DNA of 64,000 nucleotides from an uncultured Bacteroidales bacterium (GCA_946406195.1 CAMJJT010000006.1:1-64000), one strand, 5' to 3'; counted from the stretch's first letter, positions 7,247 through 14,990 are shown. Translations and numbers: made by a program. Notes: generated by a model from the sequence alone, not told the origin.

Positions 7247-10200
7247 GGTTTCACCTCCACCAGTTTATTCTGCCGAGCATACCATAGGAACCCTCGGACG
7301 GAGGAATAACCCATCCTCCGCAAGGCTTCCACGTATTCGCTTACTTGTTGTTTGTATTGGTCGTTCCACTGACCGAACTTATAATCCAGCACGATTGCTT
7401 CGTTCGTCTCCGGATTGATCATCACGCGGTCAGGACGCAACTCACGATGGTCGATATATATCGCTTCTTCCAGCCTCAGTTCCCAAGGCGCTGTGAACCA
7501 ATCGCGCATCTCTTCGCTGCCTTTCCAAGCAGAAGAGATGAGGGTGCTCAACTCTTCCCTTTGTGCCTTATCCTTGATCTCTCCACGGGTCTCAAACATG
7601 TCCAGCACAGCCTCTAATTCGTCCGCTTTGCGCAAATGGGCGAAGATCTCATGGCACAATGTCCCCTCTTCCATCCGCGCGACACGACGGTAAGCCTCCT
7701 CGCCATAATCGGTATAGAGCGCTCCTTCCTGAGATTGTATGAATCGCACTTGGTCGCTGTTCGCCCATATCTCTGCGATGCAGCGTTGGTCGTTAGTCGT
7801 TGGACGTTGGTCGTTGGTCGTTGGTCCTTTTATCACGGGTTGTCCGCTTTCGTATTCATCGCATTCAAGGAAATCCATAATATAGCGTCCCACATGATTG
7901 CATGTCCCCATCACTCCTTTCGACGTCACAGGGTACGCCGTGGATATATACAGATTATCCTCAGCACGGGTCAAGGCGACGTAGAGCATATTCAGGTTAT
8001 CAATCCGCATGTTCAGGTGCTCTGCCTCATAGGCTTTCCCATATGCCGAATGTGCCATCTCTGCACCATCCTGCACAGGGATCCAATCCTCTCCTGAATG
8101 CAGTTCGGGTGCCAACTCGCACCATACTTTCTGCGGATGTCTGCCTGCCTCTTTCGTCCACATACAGAAGGGGATGAAAAGGGTCTGAGCCTGCAGTCCT
8201 TTGGAGGCATGAACGGTCAGGATACGAATAGCATCCACGGCTGAAGAAGGAACCGGTTTGGCGTGCATGGTGTCGTCCCAATAAATGAGGAAATCTTCCG
8301 CAAAACTTCCATAGGAACTGACATACGCACGGGTGCGGTCAAGAAAATTATTGATGTACGCAGTCTCAGTGCCGTTATAGAGTCCGTTCTCATCGGTCAG
8401 CAGTACGCGCATCAGTTCGCAAACCATCTCGTAAAGCGGCGTCGTGTCAGGGATTGCTTTCACGCGTTCCACTACTTCGAAGGTACCGCTCACCATCTCT
8501 ATGAATTGCGCAGCCAGCTCGTCGCCTTTGATAAGAAGCCGTAAACCCGCTATGAGAACTTGCACCGCTTCCGATGCCTCCAGCAGAAAACTATCCGCAC
8601 TCACTAATCCTGCTTGCGTCAGACAAGGGTATTGCTCCGGAGACAGTTGTGCCTTGAGATCCGTGATCAGCGCCGCCTCTTTCTTCTCGCGCACAAGGAT
8701 CATCATATCGCCCGGCTGTGCCCCTTCGCGAAGCAGACCCTCCATCGCGTCGAACATATCCATCGTCAGTTCCTCTTTTGTCCCTTTCGGGAAAGCACGG
8801 AAACGGACGTATCCGCCTTTTTTCTTATCCGCCTGATAGAACTGCTCAAGGGTCTGAGGGGTGAATCCTTCGTCATACACCGCCTCTATCAGTTCGGTTT
8901 CTTCGGCATAAGGGTAATGATCAATTATATGCCGGAAGAGAGAGAGGTTGAACCGCACCACTTCTTCACTACTGCGGTAGTTACGCGTGAGGTTGGGGAA
9001 AGCATGGTTCACCATCGGTGCCAGAGGTGAGTCCTCGGCTCCCAAAGACGCCATGATATGCCAATCGCCGTTTCGCCAGCGATAAATCGACTGTTTAATA
9101 TCACCCACGATGAGCAGAGTGTGCCCTTCGCCAGCTAAGACATCCTGCACCAATTGTCGGATAACCGACCATTGCAAAAGGCTCGTATCCTGGAACTCAT
9201 CCATGAGGACATGGCGGTAGCGGATACCGGCTTTCTCAAGGATAAAGTCCGCATCGCCTGCTCGCAAGGCATTCGTCAGCGTAGCGGCTGTACGCGCCAA
9301 CAAAGCCAAGTTAGCGTCTGATAGGTTACGCTGGATCAGCGCCTGAAGGGATGCCATCAGTTCTATATCCCTGCTGAAACGGATGGACAACTGGATCGTA
9401 TTGTATTTGTGAGCTACCCGCTCAGCCAAAAGAGTTGCTTGCATCATCTCATCGGCGTTGCAGGATTTCTCGCTCACTCCTCTGAAACGGTCGGCTGCGG
9501 ACATCTTCTGCGGTGCTGCTACGCTGCGTACCAAACGCTCATAGGCGGTCTTGGTATAGCGGTTGTATTTCTCAGGATTGCATCCTGCTAATAGTTGCTT
9601 GAGTTCCGCCAACTCGGCACACTCTTTCCATTGTTGCTCCAAGGCGGCACGGCGACGAATAATAGAGGGGGCGTCGAAGAGAATTCGGCCGTCTGCATCT
9701 AACATCTGCACTGACTCGTTATACAGCTCTTTCGCCATCATACATAAGCTCTGACGCACATCCCAATGGGATTCTTCGTCCAGCTTGAGCTGCATATAAT
9801 CCTCCAACACGGCACGGTCTTCTTCCGTCATGTCGGTTGTCAGCAGCTGATCGACTGCCTGACGGATCACATGATCGATATCCAACTCCGTACTCACTCC
9901 CGCACTCATCTGCAGCATGCCCGCCAAACCGGAGAGCAAAGTCTGCAAGAATGAGTCAATGGTCATCACCTGAACGTTGTCATAATCCAGCAGCATCTTA
10001 CTGAAACACTCTCCTGCCCGATGCGCCAACTCCGTATCCGACGCATTTTTGTTACGCACCATGAAATCACGCGCGCGTAAAAGAAAAGCAGGCTCCGTGC
10101 CCTGCGAGATTCCATAGAGATACCCTAAAATGCGCTCGCTCATTTCAGAGGTCGCTTTGTTGGTGAAGGTGATGGCTAAGATGGAACGGTAATCCTCACC

Positions 10201-10299
10201 CGAAAGAAGCAAGCCCACATAGTAGGCTGCTAAGGTATATGTCTTACCCGTACCGGCTGAGGCACGGCATATATTCAAGGGGTGTAGTACGTCTATCAA
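7243..10299 (-). CDS. addA: AddA-like UvrD-family helicase-nuclease
   Basis: A 1018-residue ATP-driven helicase with a C-terminal nuclease, working with the AddB-like protein to resect DNA ends for RecA. The P-loop is ASAGTGKTYTL (13-23), Walker B is D367-E368 in VLMDEFQDTS, motif III-like GDIKQSIYRWR follows, and motif VI-like MLYVALTRAEDNLYIS is near the C-terminal third. The nuclease carries D957 (RPDRVMI), D972 and K974 (IVLDYKFG). The size and domain order are those of AddA. It begins 12 bases after the dnaA stop and overlaps addB by four bases. Residues about 824-839 come from the longest coding heptad insert of the window (7784-7831), placed between helicase and nuclease domains. Confidence 0.93.
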   Translation of the reverse strand: MIDVLHPLNICRASAGTGKTYTLAAYYVGLLLSGEDYRSILAITFTNKATSEMSERILGYLYGISQGTEPAFLLRARDFMVRNKNASDTELAHRAGECFSKMLLDYDNVQVMTIDSFLQTLLSGLAGMLQMSAGVSTELDIDHVIRQAVDQLLTTDMTEEDRAVLEDYMQLKLDEESHWDVRQSLCMMAKELYNESVQMLDADGRILFDAPSIIRRRAALEQQWKECAELAELKQLLAGCNPEKYNRYTKTAYERLVRSVAAPQKMSAADRFRGVSEKSCNADEMMQATLLAERVAHKYNTIQLSIRFSRDIELMASLQALIQRNLSDANLALLARTAATLTNALRAGDADFILEKAGIRYRHVLMDEFQDTSLLQWSVIRQLVQDVLAGEGHTLLIVGDIKQSIYRWRNGDWHIMASLGAEDSPLAPMVNHAFPNLTRNYRSSEEVVRFNLSLFRHIIDHYPYAEETELIEAVYDEGFTPQTLEQFYQADKKKGGYVRFRAFPKGTKEELTMDMFDAMEGLLREGAQPGDMMILVREKKEAALITDLKAQLSPEQYPCLTQAGLVSADSFLLEASEAVQVLIAGLRLLIKGDELAAQFIEMVSGTFEVVERVKAIPDTTPLYEMVCELMRVLLTDENGLYNGTETAYINNFLDRTRAYVSSYGSFAEDFLIYWDDTMHAKPVPSSAVDAIRILTVHASKGLQAQTLFIPFCMWTKEAGRHPQKVWCELAPELHSGEDWIPVQDGAEMAHSAYGKAYEAEHLNMRIDNLNMLYVALTRAEDNLYISTAYPVTSKGVMGTCNHVGRYIMDFLECDEYESGQPVIKGPTTNDQRPTTNDQRCIAEIWANSDQVRFIQSQEGALYTDYGEEAYRRVARMEEGTLCHEIFAHLRKADELEAVLDMFETRGEIKDKAQREELSTLISSAWKGSEEMRDWFTAPWELRLEEAIYIDHRELRPDRVMINPETNEAIVLDYKFGQWNDQYKQQVSEYVEALRRMGYSSVRGFLWYARQNKLVEVKP
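7784..7831. repeat. In-frame CCAACGA heptad repeat in addA
   Basis: Nearly seven copies of the 7-base unit, almost perfect, coding PTTNDQRPTTNDQR on the minus strand. This is the clearest member of the family and gives the consensus peptide PTTNDQR. Confidence 0.95.
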
Positions 10300-10311
10300 G
10301 GTTGTTCTAAA

Positions 10312-11682
10312 TTAATGATGCAGAGCGGATTGGAGCTGTGCGATATGCTGACGAAGCACTGCGTCTTCCTCCATCATATCGCGTACATAAGCGATCGAAT
10401 GCAGGACGGTAGCATGTGTGCGGCGCCCCATACGATAGCCTATCTCAGTCAGTGAGCGGTCGGTCAACTGCTTGCATAGATACACCGCCACATGGCGCGC
10501 TAACGACACATCTTTGGACCTATTCTGCGCCAAGAGTGCCTTAGGCGGCAGGTTATAATGCTGGGCTACGGTATTGATCACGTCATCGACGGTGGTCGTC
10601 TGCGGCTGAAGAGCCACTACATGGCTCACCACCTGCTCCGTCAACGCCAGATCGATCTCTTTGTCCGTCAGCGTCGAATGCGCCAACAACGATGCCAGAA
10701 TACCCTCCAAGTCGCGCACCGAGTCCCGTACGTTCATCGCAATGAAATCGACGATCTCATCCGACAGCACAATGCCGTCACGGCGCATCTTGCTCAGCAG
10801 GATATTCCTACGCAGGTCATAATCCGGACGGGTGATCTCCGCCGACAGACCCCATTTGAAGCGGGTCAGCAGACGTTCCTCAATATCCTTGAGCTCCACC
10901 GGCGGACGATCACAAGTGAGGATCAGCTGCTTGCGGCTTTGCTGCAGATAATTGAAGATATGGAAGAAAGTGTCCTGCGTACCTTTCAGACCGGAGAAAT
11001 ACTGGATATCATCTACAATCAGCACGTCAACCGACTGATAGAAATTCAGAAAATCGGGGATCCGGTTCTCCTGCCGTGCGGCTTGGAACTGCAACTTGAA
11101 GGTGTTCGCAGATACATATAACACGCGTGCCTGCGGATAGAGCGCCTGTGTCTGATGACCGATCGCGCAAGCGAGGTGGGTCTTACCGACACCGCTACCT
11201 CCGTAGATAAAAAGCGGGTTAAACGCCGTATAACCGGGTTGCTTGGAAATCGCCAAGCCCGCTGTGCGGGCTAATTTATTCGGTTCGCCGGCAATGAAAG
11301 AATCGAAAGTGTACAGTTCGTTCAGTTTCGGCAGATCGGCATTCGAAGGACGATTCTGCGGAGCAGCCGTCCATTGCTCCTTAGCTGCGGAACCGGCGGA
11401 GGGCACCATCGTACCTGCGCCTGACGCCGCGTCAATGAGCACGCGATATTCCAAACGCGTACCCGCGCCAAACACGCGCAGGATCGCGCTCGATAAAAGA
11501 GGTATATAGTTCTCCTCGATATATTCCGCCACGAACTGCGACTTCACCTGCAACACCAACACGCCCTCCGCGAACTGCAAAGGTACGATGGGCGCGAACC
11601 ATGTCTGGTACGCACTCGACGTCAGGTTGTCAGCCAAGATGGTCTGGCACTGAGCCCATTGTTGTTGTAGTGTGATAGTCAT
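10312..11682 (-). CDS. dnaA: Chromosomal replication initiator DnaA
   Basis: Binds DnaA boxes at oriC and opens the duplex to start replication. From the chosen start the protein has 456 residues: domain I (WAQCQTILADNLTSSAYQTW), a short alanine-rich linker, the AAA+ core with P-loop GGSGVGKTH at about 161-169, Walker B VLIVDDIQYF, and the C-terminal DNA-binding helix-turn-helix with SLTEIGYRMGRRTHATVLHS. The frame opens earlier at 11715, but the promoter -7 box is at 11713-11720, so that start would precede the transcript; the ATG at 11682 (MTITLQQQW) is preferred. It leads a unit with addA, addB and the SerK-like gene, an unusual companion set for dnaA. Confidence 0.97.
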   Translation of the reverse strand: MTITLQQQWAQCQTILADNLTSSAYQTWFAPIVPLQFAEGVLVLQVKSQFVAEYIEENYIPLLSSAILRVFGAGTRLEYRVLIDAASGAGTMVPSAGSAAKEQWTAAPQNRPSNADLPKLNELYTFDSFIAGEPNKLARTAGLAISKQPGYTAFNPLFIYGGSGVGKTHLACAIGHQTQALYPQARVLYVSANTFKLQFQAARQENRIPDFLNFYQSVDVLIVDDIQYFSGLKGTQDTFFHIFNYLQQSRKQLILTCDRPPVELKDIEERLLTRFKWGLSAEITRPDYDLRRNILLSKMRRDGIVLSDEIVDFIAMNVRDSVRDLEGILASLLAHSTLTDKEIDLALTEQVVSHVVALQPQTTTVDDVINTVAQHYNLPPKALLAQNRSKDVSLARHVAVYLCKQLTDRSLTEIGYRMGRRTHATVLHSIAYVRDMMEEDAVLRQHIAQLQSALHH

Positions 11683-11712
11683 TCTTCTGTTCGGTTTTTC
11701 CGAAAACGAGTG

Positions 11713-11743
11713 CAAAGGTACTGCTTTTTTTTGAATTGACCAA
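11713..11743 (-). promoter_or_regulatory. dnaA promoter
   Basis: TACCTTTG (CAAAGGTA at 11713-11720) and TTG (CAA at 11741-11743), spacer 20, with an A/T tract between. Transcription should begin a few bases below 11713, which rules out the upstream dnaA start. Confidence 0.8.
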
Positions 11744-11836
11744 ATCTGAGGGAGAGCGCCCTTTTTTGATGGTTCCGTAACTTACGCATTTTTAGGCACT
11801 TAGATAAAATGTCTGATTTTCAGCACTTTACAATAG

Positions 11837-11861
11837 TTATCAACAACTAACTTGTTGATTT
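11837..11861. other. Possible DnaA-box pair upstream of dnaA
   Basis: TTATCAACA at 11837-11845 is close to the DnaA-box consensus, and an inverted imperfect copy TGTTGATTT follows at 11853-11861. It could be an autoregulatory site or part of an origin. I see no further clear boxes, and the rest of 11744-11900 is A/T-rich without other features. Confidence 0.35.
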
Positions 11862-11908
11862 ATAGCGCCTTTTAATTATGCAAGAAGGGATGATTTTTTT
11901 TATAAAAA

Positions 11909-11947
11909 AAGCCCGTAACGCACGATTTTTCGTTAGGTTACGGACTT
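11909..11947 (-). terminator. Terminator after the MlaD gene
   Basis: On the minus strand an 11-bp stem (AAGTCCGTAAC with GTTACGGGCTT, one G-U pair) is followed by a run of T. It closes the amidase-MlaD unit before the dnaA promoter. Confidence 0.8.
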
Positions 11948-12015
11948 ATAAAAAAAGTTGTTATTTAGAAAAACTACAAATAATTCTATTGCGTATTTGG
12001 CGGTTTGTGGAACAA

Positions 12016-12936
12016 TTATTTATCTTTTTTTCCAAACACAGAGAAATGCACATAGCGTTTTGGATGCGCCTTGAGGTCGGTGAGCAGCGAGTCGGCAGAA
12101 AGGACTGCTGCATCGATATGATTATAGAGGGATTTATTGTACATCAGTTGTCCCAGTGTACCTTCTCCGGACCGCACGTCCGCTATCAATGCGTTCACGC
12201 CGTTCACGGCGGTATCGACGCGTGCGACGGTAGCCTTGAGGTTTGCATCCTTGAGGTCTGCCATGATGATATTGAGGTTAGCAACCGCTGTGTCGGCATT
12301 GTTCATGATCGTCGGTACGCGGGTCGCCATCAGTCCTTTCAGTTCGGCGGAGACGCCGGTGAGGTCAGCAGAGATACGCTCCACGTTAGCCAAGGACGCT
12401 TTGAGATGGTCGCCGTCCAATTGGGTCTTGACCTGCGCTACCAGCGAATCGATATTCTCCACCGCGTTCGCTATCTTCACGATCAACTCGCCCTGCAGGC
12501 TTTCCATCAGTCCGGGCACATAGACCGTCGGGAGATAGTTCCCGTGCGCTACGAGATCGGAGGGCTCCGTTTGTCCTTTCCCTTCGGTCATCTCCGGCAG
12601 GATCAACTCAATCGCCATGCTGCCTAATAATCCGTCCGCCACCAACGCCATCTGCGTACCTTGCGGCAAGGCGATATCAGTATGGATGGAGATATCTACG
12701 GTGAAGGCGCTGTCCTGTGTAAAATCGTAACGGATAGCGTCCACTTGTCCTACTTTGTGTCCGCGGATGGACACGGCTGCCTGTTCCTCCAGACCGTGCA
12801 GGTTATAGAAACGTCCATGGTAACTGTTGGTAGGCGAGAAGATATTGACGCCTTTCAGGAAATTAAACCCGAAGAACAAAAGGAACAAACAGATGGTGGC
12901 TAATAATCCCACCTTTATTTCACGCGCATATTTCAT
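12016..12936 (-). CDS. MlaD-family (MCE domain) protein
   Basis: A 306-residue protein with one N-terminal membrane segment (about 7-26) and an MCE domain (about 38-115) with SIRGHKVGQVDAIRYD and LVADGLLGSMAIELI. Such proteins form periplasmic hexamers anchored in the inner membrane that carry phospholipids between membranes. The rest (about 150-300) is helical with heptad-like leucines and valines, as in other MCE proteins. It follows the amidase after 17 bases. The permease MlaE and ATPase MlaF expected as partners are not in this window. The terminator at 11909-11947 follows. Confidence 0.9.
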   Translation of the reverse strand: MKYAREIKVGLLATICLFLLFFGFNFLKGVNIFSPTNSYHGRFYNLHGLEEQAAVSIRGHKVGQVDAIRYDFTQDSAFTVDISIHTDIALPQGTQMALVADGLLGSMAIELILPEMTEGKGQTEPSDLVAHGNYLPTVYVPGLMESLQGELIVKIANAVENIDSLVAQVKTQLDGDHLKASLANVERISADLTGVSAELKGLMATRVPTIMNNADTAVANLNIIMADLKDANLKATVARVDTAVNGVNALIADVRSGEGTLGQLMYNKSLYNHIDAAVLSADSLLTDLKAHPKRYVHFSVFGKKDK

Positions 12937-12940
12937 ATAT

Positions 12941-12970
12941 CAATTCTCAATTATCAATTATCAATTCTCA
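12941..12970. repeat. Heptad repeat at the amidase-MlaD junction
   Basis: CAATTCT, CAATTAT, CAATTAT, CAATTCT: four 7-base units. The stop codon of the amidase gene (12954-12956) is formed inside this repeat, so its last residues (RIDN) are repeat-coded. Confidence 0.85.
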
Positions 12971-14012
12971 CCACCCAGCAATCGGGGAAGAGTTTGAGCA
13001 GTTTCTTCCGGGAAGCGTCCACTTTCTTGCGGTCCTTATCGGCTGCGGTGTAGTATTTATACCATTCTCCTACTTGGATATATTCGCATTTCTGTCCCTG
13101 CAGTTTCGGGTCCTTGGGATCCAATAAAGTGCGCGAAGCACAGATCTGTACGGCGTAGAGAGTCGTTGGTCGATGGTCCAAGCGAGGGCTGTCGTTGGTC
13201 GTTGGACGTTCGTTGTTGGGTTCCTCTTTAGCTTGTTCGGTCTTTCTCACATCTTCTTTGAGCTCTTTCTTATGGGTATAGTCGCCGAAAGCACTGACGA
13301 TCGCCTGCGCCATTTGTGTCATCGAAGCCGGTTTGTTGAGGAATCGTTCCTCCTCGGGGTTGGAGATGAAACCCATCTCGAAGAGGATGGACGGACAGGC
13401 GGTCTTGAGCAGCACCCAGAACGCAGCCTGACGCACTCCGCGGTCCTCGCGGTTGAGGTGACCTACGAAATGGTTCTGCACTTGGGTAGCAAACTGCAGG
13501 GATTGGTCCATGTAACTGTTCTGCATCAATTCGAACATGATATACGAATCGATGGAGTTGGGGTCAAAGCCCTGATAAGTCGTCTTATAATCCGCCTCTA
13601 ACTTCATCACGGCGTTCTCGCGCATGGCTACGTCGAGGTTCTTCTCCATCTTGTCCGCGCCTAAGATAAACGTCTCCACGCCGCTTGGCACTTTCGACTC
13701 CGCCGAGTTGGTATGGATGGAGATGAACAGGTCTGCGTTCGCTTTGTTAGCGATGTCCGCACGTTGTTGCAAAGGGATGAACACGTCCGTCTCACGGGTA
13801 TAGATCACCTTCACCTCGGGGTACTGTTCATGGAGCTGTTTTCCTACCTCCAAGGCAAGGGAGAGGTTCAGGTCTTTCTCCTGCGAGAACTTACCTACCG
13901 CACCGGGATCTTTCCCTCCGTGCCCGGGGTCGAGCACCACCGTGTAGGTCGTCGCCGCCATCATCGGCAGAAACGCCGCCAGAAGTAATATCGTTCCTAT
14001 AATTCTACGCAT
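12954..14012 (-). CDS. N-acetylmuramoyl-L-alanine amidase with C-terminal SPOR-like region
   Basis: A secreted zinc enzyme that cuts the bond between MurNAc and the stem peptide during cell-wall turnover. A signal peptide (1-20) leads an Amidase_3 domain at about 23-245 with zinc ligands H31 (LDPGHGG), E45 and H99 (SIHTNS) and the catalytic glutamate E211 (ILFEMGF). A linker follows, then a SPOR-like region (about 287-350, YAVQICASR to WVVRI) which in the family binds denuded glycan at division sites. The linker residues 265-284 (RPTTNDSPRLDHRPTT) are an in-frame repeat. The promoter is at 14066-14096. The leader carries a tandem duplication of the start region (see that entry). The length of 352 residues is typical. 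Confidence 0.93.
   Translation of the reverse strand: MRRIIGTILLLAAFLPMMAATTYTVVLDPGHGGKDPGAVGKFSQEKDLNLSLALEVGKQLHEQYPEVKVIYTRETDVFIPLQQRADIANKANADLFISIHTNSAESKVPSGVETFILGADKMEKNLDVAMRENAVMKLEADYKTTYQGFDPNSIDSYIMFELMQNSYMDQSLQFATQVQNHFVGHLNREDRGVRQAAFWVLLKTACPSILFEMGFISNPEEERFLNKPASMTQMAQAIVSAFGDYTHKKELKEDVRKTEQAKEEPNNERPTTNDSPRLDHRPTTLYAVQICASRTLLDPKDPKLQGQKCEYIQVGEWYKYYTAADKDRKKVDASRKKLLKLFPDCWVVRIDN
13163..13219. repeat. In-frame composite repeat in the amidase linker
   Basis: CCAACGA heptads on both sides of a unique 21-base core (13174-13194). The same 21 bases occur at 14903-14923 at the edge of the island, so this is a longer shared unit and not only low complexity. Confidence 0.85.
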
Positions 14013-14050
14013 TTTCGTATTTACACATTTTCGTATTTACACATTTTCGC
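14009..14050 (-). repeat. Tandem 16-bp repeat covering the amidase start; two mini-ORFs
   Basis: The unit CGAAAATGTGTAAATA is repeated about two and a half times and its last, altered copy supplies the amidase start codon. The two upstream copies each begin a 7-codon frame, ATGTGTAAATACGAAA..., reading MCKYENV and MCKYENA; the second ends at a TAG inside the amidase start region. They lie downstream of the promoter and so in the transcript. Confidence 0.75.
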
Positions 14051-14065
14051 AAACTAAATCGGCTG

Positions 14066-14096
14066 CAAAGGTAGTAATTTTTTTGCATATATGCAA
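14066..14096 (-). promoter_or_regulatory. Amidase promoter
   Basis: TACCTTTG (CAAAGGTA at 14066-14073) and TTG (CAA at 14094-14096), spacer 20. The -33 box is one end of the palindrome TTGCATATATGCAA at 14083-14096, which also begins the left inverted repeat of the island. Confidence 0.8.
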
Positions 14097-14155
14097 GAAA
14101 AAAAGAGAAAAAGCGACGTGAGTGGTCGCTTTTTCCTTTTTTGGTCGTTGGTCGA
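14083..14155. repeat. Left inverted repeat of the island, with terminator hairpin
   Basis: About 72 bases that match the reverse complement of 14919-14990 with only three differences (two substitutions and one T in a run). Order: TTGCATATATGCAA, a purine tract, a hairpin AAAAAGCGAC / GTCGCTTTTT (14108-14117 with 14125-14134, able to terminate in both directions), then TTGGTCG heptads. Confidence 0.9.
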
Positions 14156-14364
14156 TGGGCGTTATCAGTTTTGCTTTCATTGTTGATTTATTTAGCGTTC
14201 ATTCTCGTTCGCATTACGGACATCTACGTCCCGTCTTTTCTTCGTCATGTTCGCGGGTCTTTAGCTCCGCGGATATGTTGTTGCATCGTACATGCGGAGT
14301 AACTCCTAATTATGTCCTTATTAAGTTACAGTTATATCGGGTTCCCGATTTAAATTCATCTATT

Positions 14365-14540
14365 ATGGAAATATTCTTATCAAAACAATGCGAGTCCCTC
14401 ACAGGCTCTCTCGGTCGAGGCTTCGGCTATCTCATCGTTAAGCGCGGCAAACGATTCTTCTCCCAGCGATGCAAAACCTCAAACTCGAAACCTACAACGC
14501 ACAAGACATCATCAACCTCAAACACACTTTCGGCTTATGA
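14365..14540 (+). pseudogene. Decayed small gene inside the island
   Basis: Frame one starts at 14365 with MEIFLSKQCESLTGSLGRGF and continues VKRGKRFFSQR. A different frame from about 14463 reads NLKLETYNAQDIINLKHTFG and ends at a TGA at 14538-14540. From memory, small Bacteroidales hypothetical proteins have both pieces joined by a middle section, so this looks like one gene with an internal deletion and frameshift. I know no function. The TGA overlaps the ATG of the next small frame (ATGA), as in coupled genes. The bases 14160-14364 before it hold no convincing gene; they look like an old leader. Confidence 0.55.
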
Positions 14541-14749
14541 ATACTAAAGTCTATATAATGGATACGATTCTTGAGGAAACGCAAAAAAAATTCCCTCATA
14601 TCGACCATCGTAAGTTAAAAATCCTCTTTGATGGTTGGCGTGCGCAAGGGTTAAGGCGCAAACAACACTCCCATACGCATTATACCACGGTCTGGAGAAG
14701 AGGATGGATGTCTCCTAAAGAGATTCTCTCCGTCAATATATCGGATTGA
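14537..14749 (+). CDS. Small hypothetical protein in the island
   Basis: A 70-residue basic protein (MDTILEETQKKFPHIDHRKL from the inner ATG at 14561, then WRAQGLRRKQHSHTHYTTVW). Its ATG overlaps the stop of the broken upstream gene, which suggests the two were once cotranslated. It has no signal peptide or membrane segment. The cluster of Arg, Lys and His could suit nucleic-acid binding, but that is a guess. A terminator follows at 14773-14808. It may be intact or a surviving piece of a larger lost cassette. Confidence 0.45.
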   Translation: MNTKVYIMDTILEETQKKFPHIDHRKLKILFDGWRAQGLRRKQHSHTHYTTVWRRGWMSPKEILSVNISD

Positions 14750-14772
14750 CCTAAAAAGCAGAATTCTGCTCG

Positions 14773-14808
14773 AACGGAGCCCCATTTTTTGGTGGCTTCG
14801 TTTTTTTA
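14773..14808 (+). terminator. Terminator after the small island gene
   Basis: A 9-bp stem AACGGAGCC (14773-14781) with GGCTTCGTT (14794-14802), one G-U pair, followed by seven T. Confidence 0.75.
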
Positions 14809-14819
14809 TACTACCTTTG
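14789..14819 (+). promoter_or_regulatory. Possible promoter inside the island
   Basis: TTG at 14789-14791 and TACCTTTG at 14812-14819, spacer 20. It overlaps the terminator stem. No gene starts soon after it, so it may be a relic of a lost gene or give a short RNA ending at the right-hand hairpin. Confidence 0.45.
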
Positions 14820-14870
14820 CACCGGATTTGAAAAAAAAGACCAACGACTAACGACCATCCCTGTTTAACT

Positions 14871-14888
14871 CTCGACATACATGCCGAG
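14871..14888. repeat. Hairpin repeat, copy 1
   Basis: CTCGACATACATGCCGAG, an imperfect copy of the hairpin at 38023-38040 (one base different), with similar flanks (TAAC before and AGC after). Confidence 0.7.
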
Positions 14889-14918
14889 CCTCAATAGACC
14901 ATCGACAGCCCTCGCTTG

Positions 14919-14990
14919 GACCAACGACCAAAAAAAGGAAAAAGCGACTACTCACGTCGCTTTTTCTCTTTTTTTCTTGCATATCTGCAA
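14919..14990. repeat. Right inverted repeat of the island, with terminator hairpin
   Basis: The reverse complement of 14083-14155. It has CCAACGA heptads, the hairpin AAAAAGCGAC / GTCGCTTTTT (14939-14948 with 14956-14965), the purine/pyrimidine tract and TTGCATATCTGCAA at 14977-14990. Confidence 0.9.

Noticed and set aside
11683..11715. Upstream start of dnaA
   Set aside because: The codon lies in or above the -7 box, so it is not in the transcript.
13164..13218. Heptad repeats as attachment sites of an integrated element
   Set aside because: Similar arrays occur in many genes without any integrase, direct-repeat pair or cargo between them; a dispersed repeat family fits better.
14122..14547. 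Single 141-codon frame across the island
   Set aside because: Only its last third looks protein-like, and the related C-terminal sequence is in another frame, so a broken gene from 14365 explains it better.
14789..14819. Second promoter for the CYTH gene
   Set aside because: A complete promoter lies much closer at 14977-15007, and the hairpin at 14939-14965 would stop transcripts from the inner one; it is listed only as a possible relic.
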